From: an uncultured bacterium | GTDB taxonomy: Bacteria; Actinomycetota; Coriobacteriia; Coriobacteriales; Coriobacteriaceae | Assembly (NCBI GenBank): GCA_905215385.1 | Contig: CAJMPY010000003.1 | Span: forward strand, 62,001-126,000 | Length of the DNA stretch: 64,000 bases | Direction: 5' to 3' | Part shown: positions 57,894-64,000 of the stretch, piece after piece | Numbering within the stretch: the stretch's first letter is position 1 | How the letters are laid out: each line of letters begins with the position of its first letter | Program-made: the position numbers and the translations under genes | The notes under the pieces: generated by a model | Told to the model about the DNA's origin: nothing | The model's input: the letters and a program-made list of their open reading frames with translations, nothing else | Database searches by the model: none

Positions 57894-57928
57894 ACCTGCC
57901 AAAATAAACCTGTCCCTTTTTGGCAGGT
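57894..57928 (-). repeat. 35-bp dispersed repeat with GGGACAGG core, copy 2
   Basis: An exact reverse complement of 10324-10358. It lies in the 116-bp gap between sngB and sngC, and its last base is the first base of the complemented sngB stop codon. Confidence 0.85.
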
Positions 57929-59232
57929 TAGATGGTGAATTCGGCGAAGTTGCGGTTGCCGTCTGCGGTGCCGGTGTCGCCTGTTGCAGCTGGCGGCGCC
58001 AGTGTGACGCCGCCGACGCTTTGCAGCAACTCAGCCACGTTTGCATCGGGATTCTGGCACAGGATATCGAGCAGCTCGATAAAGTCACGGATGACCTCAC
58101 GCGGCGTCAGATGCGTGTCTGCTCCCACACGACCGAACTCGATCTTGAGGAAGTCTACCAAGTCGTTCTCGGTAAGCGTGGGCGTCCAGCCAAAGTAGCC
58201 AGCATGGATCTGCATGAGTTTTTCGATCAGCACCAGCAACTCCTCGTAGGTGAGTGGCTGCAGGCGGATGATGGGCGCGAGCATGTCCTTAAGATCCTCG
58301 CGTGCAAAGCGGCCTTGAGCGAGTCGGCTGCGCAGGGCCTCGTAGGAGAACACGCCACGGCGGCGGTCTTCGATGGAGGTTGGCGTGCCGCCCATGATCA
58401 TGCCCAAGTACTGCGCCTTGCCCTGGAGCGTGTCGTTGTACATGGTCAGGATCTTCTCGTAGTTGTATTGGCGTGTGATGGCGTTGGGAATCTTATACAG
58501 ATTCACGAGCTCGTCGATGAGCACCAGCATGCCCTTGTAGCCGCTGCAGACCAAAAAGCGCGCAATGAGTTTGACGTAGTCGTACCAGTCATCGTCGCTG
58601 ATGATGGTTGAGGACCCCAGCTCGGCGCGAGCCTCGCTCTTGGTGCGGTATTCGCCGCGGATCCATTTGGTCACGCGGCTCATAGCTTCTTCGTCGCCCT
58701 CGGATACGGCCGCGCGGTAGCGGCGGAGCATGCGGGTGAAGTCAAAGCCGTGGACCATTTCCTCGAGCGGCGCCAGTTTGGCATTGACGGCAGGCTCGTC
58801 GGCATCGGCACACGAGGCGACCCAGCGATCCAGGATAAGGTTGAGCGCACCGCCCTCGGGGCGCGTCTTGGTCGATATATTGCGGATGAGCTCGCGGTAG
58901 GTGGCAAGGCCCTGTCCCTGACCGCCCTGCAGGCGGCGCTCGGGCGACAGGTCGGCATCAGCGACGACGAATCCCTCGCCCATGGCGTGCGTGCGGATGG
59001 TCTGGAGCAAAAAGCTCTTGCCGGCGCCGTAACGACCGACCAGAAAGCGGAAGCTCGCGCCACCGTCGGCGATGAGACTCAGATCGGTGAGCAGGGCGCG
59101 GATCTCGACCTCGCGCCCTACGGTGATGTAAGGAAGGCCGATGCGCGGGACCACGCCGCCCTTGAGCGAGTTGAGAATGACGGCAGCGACGCGCTTGGGC
59201 ACGCGGGGTGCTGCGGATGCGGTATCACTCAT
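57928..59232 (-). CDS. sngB: BREX-type P-loop ATPase (DUF2791, SngB-like) of a Shango-like operon
   Basis: A 434-residue ATPase of the DUF2791 / BrxD-like family. Walker A is FLVGRYGAGKSFLLQTIRT near residue 63; GMLVLIDELVNLYKI near 234 is a Walker B (hhhhDE). EFGRVGADTHLTPREVIRDF near 370 is a late family segment. It overlaps sngA by eight bases and precedes sngC by 116 bp, all on the minus strand. Family members work in BREX type II and Shango systems, where they are thought to act with the helicase. AGAGGA lies about 12 bases upstream of the ATG. Confidence 0.82.
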   Translation of the reverse strand: MSDTASAAPRVPKRVAAVILNSLKGGVVPRIGLPYITVGREVEIRALLTDLSLIADGGASFRFLVGRYGAGKSFLLQTIRTHAMGEGFVVADADLSPERRLQGGQGQGLATYRELIRNISTKTRPEGGALNLILDRWVASCADADEPAVNAKLAPLEEMVHGFDFTRMLRRYRAAVSEGDEEAMSRVTKWIRGEYRTKSEARAELGSSTIISDDDWYDYVKLIARFLVCSGYKGMLVLIDELVNLYKIPNAITRQYNYEKILTMYNDTLQGKAQYLGMIMGGTPTSIEDRRRGVFSYEALRSRLAQGRFAREDLKDMLAPIIRLQPLTYEELLVLIEKLMQIHAGYFGWTPTLTENDLVDFLKIEFGRVGADTHLTPREVIRDFIELLDILCQNPDANVAELLQSVGGVTLAPPAATGDTGTADGNRNFAEFTI

Positions 59233-60985
59233 GGTCTAGGTATCCTCTCACGTCTGCTTCGTAGTCCTCGATAATCTGCGGCCCTGTCGCGCCGAATTCG
59301 ATAACGGTGTCTCCCACCAGGTCAAAGAGCGCCTCGTTGATGGTATCGACAAGCATGTCCTCACTCTGCCCCGAGTGCGCCACTGCCGATGTCACTTGCG
59401 CTACGTTTTGCTCGAGCAGTGCGCGAAGGAAGGCATCTGCGGCGGGCGCGAGTTTGTTCGCAGCTTCGATGGGCGCGGACGTTACGGGTGCAGGCGCAGA
59501 CACGAGGAGCGGTGCCACGACGCCAAACTCTTCGGTGGAGACGGTCGGCTCGTCGGGTTCGTCTTGCCGTATGGTCATCTCGCCAGGTTCGGCAGTCATG
59601 TCGGGCGCAGACTCGGTGTTCGGTTGCTCGATAAGCGTCGCCTCGACTTCCACAGGCGCGCCGTCCTCGCGTTCCTCGTCGATCAAAAGCGCTTCGCGCG
59701 TTTGCGCGGCGGCGCTCCGAATGTGTCCCAGCTGACTCAGATCGATATCGATCTTGACGGGCTGGTGTGCGGCGTCCCACGAAAGCCATGCCACAATCTC
59801 GTCATCGATAATCTTGGCCAGATATTTGGGGACCTTTTCTTCCTTAAGGGGATGGGCGGGGTCCAGCGCCAGGCGTAGGCGTTGGTCGCAGGCGCGCATC
59901 ATTTCACCGAGCTTGCTGCTCTTTTGCCTGCTGCCGTGGATACGCATGCATTCCCAAAAGCCGTTTTGGCAACGGTAGATATGGATAGGATTCAGGCGGT
60001 ATTCGCAGTCCTCGTGGCGCTCGGGCGCAAAGAATACGGCCGAGGCAAACATGGTGTAGGGCATGGCCGTCTCCTCCCCAAATAAACTCGCCACGATGCC
60101 GGTCTTTCGGTGCGTGTCATAGTAGCGCGCCATACGGACATACACGGCGCATGCCACGTGGCGCAGATCGCAGTGGTGGCTGCGGTCGAGCCGCGAGTTA
60201 CTTAGGTTGTACGTGGAGAGGGCGTTGATGGCGGCCATGAGTCGTTCCTCGCGCACCTCATCGGGCGGAAGGGGGAGCGTGGGCTCGGAGATTTTGCGAC
60301 GCTTAGGGGTCTGGCCGGACGGTGCCGGTGCTGGTACAAGGTCTCGTGCCGCGCGCCGCAGCTCGACAAGGGCGTTATCGAACATGACGGTTTTAGAGTC
60401 GCGAAGCAGCTTGGGGTCGAGCCCGTGGAACACGGCGTAATCCTGCAGCCACACGCGCGCAAACCGGTCGATGCCGGGCTCGAAGGCGCGATAGACATCC
60501 CAAAAGGCCTTGATCTTGTTAAAACCATCGAGCGGATTATCTACGCCAATGCCGCAAATCAGCTCATAGAGATACAGAAAGGCAAAGGACGTAGACGTTT
60601 CCTCGACGGTTCCGCGGCGCACTTGGGCACGCCAGGTAAAGTAGCCGCGCAACTGTCGATCGCTCATGGCATTGTAGGTGGGAAAGTACGACTTAAAGGT
60701 GCCGTTGTAGGGACAGTCGTCCTCAAAGTCGGCCATCAGCAGGCCCTGGCGGTAAAAAAGCTCGGCTTCCGAAAGCCAGCGGCCCGCACCGCCCTTGGGG
60801 TCATCCTGCCAGCGCGATATCTCGCGCATTTTACGGTACTGGTCGGGGAGGAAATTCTGCATCTGTCGGCCGGTTTTGAGAATCGGCTCGTCTGCGTAGG
60901 TTTCGTTTGAGAAGCGGGCGGACTGATGGGTCCGGGCCTCGGCCATAATGCGCTCGATGAGCATCTTGATGTCCTGGTCGGCCAC
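59225..60985 (-). CDS. sngA: TerB-N/TerB-C-type protein (SngA-like) of a Shango-like operon
   Basis: A 586-residue protein. The first half contains an extended globular domain with SRWQDDPKGGAGRWLSEAEL then FYRQGLLMADFEDDCPYNGT and MSDRQLRGYFTWRAQVRRGT, which match the TerB-N domain. The rest includes the TerB-C-like stretch EEKVPKYLAKIIDDEIVAWL, a Pro/Glu-rich linker, and a C-terminal unit ADAFLRALLEQNVAQVTSAV. A GTG at 60985 with AGAGGAGGAG upstream is the start. It is first of three genes; TerB / DUF2791 ATPase / helicase is the gene content of Shango anti-phage systems. Metal or membrane-stress links of Ter proteins are family background only. Confidence 0.78.
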   Translation of the reverse strand: MADQDIKMLIERIMAEARTHQSARFSNETYADEPILKTGRQMQNFLPDQYRKMREISRWQDDPKGGAGRWLSEAELFYRQGLLMADFEDDCPYNGTFKSYFPTYNAMSDRQLRGYFTWRAQVRRGTVEETSTSFAFLYLYELICGIGVDNPLDGFNKIKAFWDVYRAFEPGIDRFARVWLQDYAVFHGLDPKLLRDSKTVMFDNALVELRRAARDLVPAPAPSGQTPKRRKISEPTLPLPPDEVREERLMAAINALSTYNLSNSRLDRSHHCDLRHVACAVYVRMARYYDTHRKTGIVASLFGEETAMPYTMFASAVFFAPERHEDCEYRLNPIHIYRCQNGFWECMRIHGSRQKSSKLGEMMRACDQRLRLALDPAHPLKEEKVPKYLAKIIDDEIVAWLSWDAAHQPVKIDIDLSQLGHIRSAAAQTREALLIDEEREDGAPVEVEATLIEQPNTESAPDMTAEPGEMTIRQDEPDEPTVSTEEFGVVAPLLVSAPAPVTSAPIEAANKLAPAADAFLRALLEQNVAQVTSAVAHSGQSEDMLVDTINEALFDLVGDTVIEFGATGPQIIEDYEADVRGYLDHE

Positions 60986-61072
60986 CGCTCCTCCTCTCGA
61001 ACGCAGCTACGGTGACCTCATATCATAGCACAGCATCAAACAGATGTTCGAGATACCGCTGCGTTGCTAGAT

Positions 61073-61789
61073 TTAGAACAGGAGGGCGTATATGACGGCG
61101 ATGACGACGGAGGGAAGCATATTGGCCGTGCGGAAGGTCTGAGGACGGATGAGGTTGACGCCGACGCAGAAGATGAGCATGGAGCCTACGAGCGAAAGGC
61201 TGTTGAGGGCTGCTGTGGTCATGATGGGGGAGAGCGCGCCGGCAAACAACGTGATCGTCCCCTGGAACACGGCGACGGGCAGGGCGGAGAAGATGCAGCC
61301 GCGGCCAAGCGAGGCCGTCATGGTGCAGACGATGATGCAGTCCAGTGCGCCCTTGAGGGCAAGCGTTGACCAGTCGCCGAGCAGGCCGTCCTGGATCGAT
61401 CCCACAATGGCCATGGCGCCGATGCACACGGTGAGTGAAGTCGAGACAAAAGCGTTGGTGAACTCGTTATCGCCCTCACTGCCAGTCTTGCGCTTGAGCC
61501 ATTCGCCAAGGTTCTCGATGGCGGCCTCCAAGTTGATGGCCTCGCCGATGAGCGAACCGAGCGCAAATGAGACGATGAGCATGGTGGTACCGGTGGTCGC
61601 TAGCGCCTTTCCATCGATGATGAGCATCTTTTGCATGGTGCCGCCCAGGCCGATAAACAGGACGCACAGCCCCGATGCTTTCATGAGCGTGTCTTGGATG
61701 CGCGGTGTAATGAAGCGGCCGCCCGCTAATCCCAAAAGACCGCCCGCAACTAAAAGCGCAACGTTGATGATTGTTCCCAAGCCCGGCAT
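61073..61789 (-). CDS. DUF554 family membrane protein
   Basis: A 238-residue protein with about six hydrophobic segments and the DUF554 signature GLGTIINVALLVAGGLLGLA at the start, IGLGGTMQKML near 46, IVSFALGSLIGEAINLEAAI near 70 and EFTNAFVSTSLTVCIGAMAI near 108. DUF554 (YdfK-like) is a conserved inner-membrane family without a settled function. AGGAGGG precedes the ATG at 61789. It stands alone between the Shango-like operon and the surface-protein cluster. Confidence 0.88.
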   Translation of the reverse strand: MPGLGTIINVALLVAGGLLGLAGGRFITPRIQDTLMKASGLCVLFIGLGGTMQKMLIIDGKALATTGTTMLIVSFALGSLIGEAINLEAAIENLGEWLKRKTGSEGDNEFTNAFVSTSLTVCIGAMAIVGSIQDGLLGDWSTLALKGALDCIIVCTMTASLGRGCIFSALPVAVFQGTITLFAGALSPIMTTAALNSLSLVGSMLIFCVGVNLIRPQTFRTANMLPSVVIAVIYALLF

Positions 61790-61907
61790 GAGCCCTCCTG
61801 TATTGATGCCAACGTGGCAATCGTAGCAGAACGAAATGCGAGGCACATCGCGACTCATCTAATACGTTATATAAGTGGTATTAGGAATGATGCGCAGCAT
61901 TTAAGCC

Positions 61908-63338
61908 TCAGGTGGTTGTCGGGACATAGGGGTAGTAGTCAAAGCGCAGTGTCATAAGCCGCTGCGGGGATTCAATAGCCGCGGCGATGATATTGGCATC
62001 GCGGGCACGATCAAACCCTTCGAGTTCGATCTGATACGAGACGTCTTGCATAATGTCCAGACGTCGCCAGGCTAGAAGTGTGTCGCCATCGAATTCCAAG
62101 GTCTTGCCTCCGTCTGGGGCAACGGCGTATAGACGCAGTTTAGCGGTGGTTGCAGGGTCGACAACCGTGACCTTTTTAATTTCGTTTCGAGTATTCTTGG
62201 CGCCCAACAAGGTGAGCAGTGTTGGGGCCACGACCTCGCCCGATGGCAAAAAGACGACTTCGATGGATTCGGGAAATGCGATGATGGCCGACTTGCGGAC
62301 GGGCTGATTGGCGGCGGCAACTTCGATGTTTGCAGCATCGATGACCTCTGTGTGGTCGAGGGCGGCAAGCACGCAGCAGTTACCTTCATCGATCTCCTGA
62401 GGATCAGCAAGTCCCAGACTGTCCGTGAGCTCGGGATCGTTTGGACCGGTAGCGGGCTCATTCGGTGCTTCGAAAGAAGCTGGGACGCTGTTTGTCGGCG
62501 ACGGCGTGTCGCCCGCACCTGCTTCTTTGTCCGTGCTCTCTTCTTGTATGGTTGCGTTGATGGGTTCGTCGTTTGAGGGGAGCGTCTTGGCGTCAAGCGC
62601 GGAGGGGACAATCCCGATGGCTCCGGATCCGTTCCACTCCATCTCGAGAAGCGCCGGGTCGGCAAGAATGCGTTGCCTGCCTAGCGTGTGGGTATCGATC
62701 GCAATAGGGCCTGCCTCCGTCCCGCGCGTAAGGCTGAGCGATCCGGCCGGCTTCTCGAAATGAATGTCTGTGTCTTCGGTACTGGCGGCGTAGAACAGCA
62801 GGGATGCTTCTCCCGCCGCGATGGCATCGGTGCCCGCCTTGGTCAGCCGCAGCGATGCCGTGAATGAGAGGGTGGGCTGCACATCGTCTGCATTCGCGGC
62901 GGCGCAGCCCAGACATATACCGCCTCCTTTCTCGAAAAACGCACCGTCGAAGGCGACCTTCGCTCCGTTCGCCGAGTCATCGACCGAAGCGATATCGATG
63001 CGCAACCCCAAATCGCACGGATCGCCATCTGCATCGAGCACAATCGAGCGCCATGTGCAGACGGCGCACCCCGCCTGGGAGCCGTTTGCCTTGTTCGAAC
63101 GATTGATATCCACGACTATCGAGCCGTCCGTATTACGACGAAGGCATCCCGAGGTTGAGATTGCGGCCTGTGCGAACGAAAAACGCTTGCACGCAATGGC
63201 GCTCGACGGATTTGGTGCGGAGCTTAGGGCTGCTGGTAAGGAGTCTGCCATGACGGGAGTCGCCCAAGCGGCGACAGGCGTTCCGGTTGCGAGCGCGCCG
63301 CAGAGTGCGACGACGGGCAAAAGGTTCTTCGATGCCAT
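61908..63338 (-). CDS. Secreted protein with Cys pairs, unknown function
   Basis: A 476-residue protein. A signal peptide (LLPVVALCGALATGTPVAAW then ATP) is followed by an extracellular region rich in beta-strand-like residues. Cys pairs occur as GCAVCTW near 91, GICLGCAA near 143 and NCC near 322, which may form disulfides. A Glu/Asp/Pro-rich stretch separates two globular parts. No sortase motif or membrane anchor is at the C-terminus. AAGGAG precedes the ATG. It lies 18 bp after the anchored protein at 63357-63635 and is probably in one operon with it and the truncated gene at the edge. Confidence 0.7.
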   Translation of the reverse strand: MASKNLLPVVALCGALATGTPVAAWATPVMADSLPAALSSAPNPSSAIACKRFSFAQAAISTSGCLRRNTDGSIVVDINRSNKANGSQAGCAVCTWRSIVLDADGDPCDLGLRIDIASVDDSANGAKVAFDGAFFEKGGGICLGCAAANADDVQPTLSFTASLRLTKAGTDAIAAGEASLLFYAASTEDTDIHFEKPAGSLSLTRGTEAGPIAIDTHTLGRQRILADPALLEMEWNGSGAIGIVPSALDAKTLPSNDEPINATIQEESTDKEAGAGDTPSPTNSVPASFEAPNEPATGPNDPELTDSLGLADPQEIDEGNCCVLAALDHTEVIDAANIEVAAANQPVRKSAIIAFPESIEVVFLPSGEVVAPTLLTLLGAKNTRNEIKKVTVVDPATTAKLRLYAVAPDGGKTLEFDGDTLLAWRRLDIMQDVSYQIELEGFDRARDANIIAAAIESPQRLMTLRFDYYPYVPTTT

Positions 63339-63356
63339 GGGGTCTCCTTAGCTAAT

Positions 63357-63635
63357 TTAGTGCGGCCTGTCCGCGTTTCGTTTCTGGCTGCGTTTGATGT
63401 GCAGACCGAGGCCGGCGGTTCCCGCACCTGCTGCCGTGGCGCCTGCTGCCAAGAGCCATCGTCTGTCGTCTGTCTGTGCCAACGGTTCCTTGCAGTTGCC
63501 GCGGTCGAGCTCCGAGAGGTCGACCGTCACTTGCGTGGCGGCCTGCGCCTGTTCTTGCTGGGCAAAGGCCATGGCTGGCCCAAACGCTAGGATACTGACG
63601 GCGGCCAGGGCGACGGCCTTATGCCGTGTGCGCAC
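63357..63635 (-). CDS. Small secreted protein with sortase-like C-terminal anchor
   Basis: About 92 residues from a GTG at 63635 (a TTG at 63665 is the alternative; neither site is strong). The signal peptide is KAVALAAVSILAFGPAMAFA followed by QQEQAQAATQ. A short extracellular stretch leads to LAQTDDRR, a hydrophobic helix (WLLAAGATAAGAGTAGLGLH) and basic residues KRSQKR: the form of a sortase-anchored tail, with LAQTD possibly serving as the sorting motif. It overlaps the upstream partial gene by 17 bases. Confidence 0.65.
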   Translation of the reverse strand: MRTRHKAVALAAVSILAFGPAMAFAQQEQAQAATQVTVDLSELDRGNCKEPLAQTDDRRWLLAAGATAAGAGTAGLGLHIKRSQKRNADRPH

Positions 63636-64000
63636 CGGGCTCGACCGTCCAGGTGATCGTTGCAACCTGATCGCCTTCGCCGGTTACGCGGAAGATGTCG
63701 CGCGTGACGCGGGCGACGTTTCCGCTTGTCTTGAGCTTAATTTTGTCCGTGCCGCCGGCAATGCCCTGGTAGCCCATGTCGAAGGCTGCATTCTTGGAAA
63801 GATCGAGGCCCGTCTCCTGCATTGCGGCGCTGGCGTTCTGGAGTGCGCCGTCGGGGCCGACCTTAAAGTCGATGGAATTCTGCGCGGTTCCGGCCTTGGC
63901 GTCGGCGGCAATGGTCCAGGTGTTCATGGCGTCGATCTTCATGTTGGTGACATGGATGCCGTAGGCCGAATGATTGTCGATGGTGGTCGCGTCTTCTGAG
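63619..64000 (-). CDS. Surface/secreted protein, 5' end cut by window edge
   Basis: An open frame running off the right edge of the window; about 126 C-terminal residues are seen, ending FRVTGEGDQVATITWTVEPG and AHTA. The visible part is beta-rich with spaced Asn/Asp/Gly (DFKVGPDGALQNASAAMQET), similar in style to pilin or beta-sandwich surface proteins. It overlaps the small anchored protein downstream, and the three genes appear to form one operon. The N-terminus, and therefore family and signal, cannot be seen. Confidence 0.6.
   Translation of the reverse strand, partial: SEDATTIDNHSAYGIHVTNMKIDAMNTWTIAADAKAGTAQNSIDFKVGPDGALQNASAAMQETGLDLSKNAAFDMGYQGIAGGTDKIKLKTSGNVARVTRDIFRVTGEGDQVATITWTVEPGAHTA

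Noticed and set aside
1..64000. tRNA or rRNA genes
   Set aside because: No tRNA cloverleaf with a GTTCGAATC-type T-loop and CCA context, nor rRNA segments, was noticed in the intergenic regions.

Overview
The window looks like chromosomal DNA of a gut Coriobacteriia, most probably a Collinsella species (an inference from gene content and GC-rich, Asp/Glu/Ala-rich proteins; no 16S or marker search was possible). A choloylglycine/bile-salt hydrolase, a reverse rubrerythrin, PdxST with a MocR-type PdxR, a TPP-riboswitch thiamine salvage operon, and fermentative alcohol and aldehyde dehydrogenases fit an anaerobic gut actinobacterium.

Layout. 1-8.0 kb: edge of a CobW-type GTPase, a flavodoxin-fold reductase with an ArsC-like protein, an IS30 scrap, a small membrane protein, two related multi-domain GGDEF proteins and a patatin. 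8.0-10.4 kb: three tandem palindromes, then thiM-ykoF-like-thiE behind a TPP riboswitch and terminator. 10.4-15.7 kb: HAD phosphatase, LysR regulator, MetE-like methyltransferase with a dyad in its promoter region, uracil permease, esterase. 15.9-21.2 kb: two tandemly duplicated surface proteins and a purine permease whose 3' end was copied with the duplication. 21.3-31.0 kb: a deformylase-like protein, bile-salt hydrolase, Kup, an EamA exporter divergent from a LysR regulator, an XRE-HTH/aminotransferase fusion with its own operator-like dyad, a second deformylase-like protein, an MFS transporter. 31.1-34.0 kb: an RGG-tailed protein, several strong palindromes and an IS110/IS1111-type element. 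34.0-42.2 kb: pdxT-pdxS divergent from pdxR, a nuclease-like orphan bracketed by two 119-bp repeats, rubrerythrin, and an alcohol/aldehyde dehydrogenase pair. 42.3-45.7 kb: a 27-residue hydrophobic peptide, HIRAN protein, small charged protein, metallophosphoesterase, DUF2130 protein. 45.7-55.3 kb: Ski2-like DUF3516 helicase, a third 119-bp repeat, TrmB, a methyltransferase, an XRE/DUF4097 pair, Elp3 with a spermidine-synthase-like protein. 55.4-61.0 kb: a three-gene TerB / ATPase / Lhr-like helicase operon matching the Shango anti-phage architecture. 61.0-64.0 kb: a DUF554 protein and an edge-truncated cluster of secreted proteins.

The strongest leads are the Shango-like operon; the family of exactly 119-bp elements with 16-bp terminal inverted repeats, two of which supply stop-codon bases of neighbouring genes; the IS1111-like element with a 300-base noncoding end that may encode a guide RNA; the HTH-aminotransferase fusion with an internal ribosome-binding site and start; and several other short palindromic families (a 35-bp repeat in two inverted copies, three tandem 47-bp palindromes, a 99-base nested hairpin).
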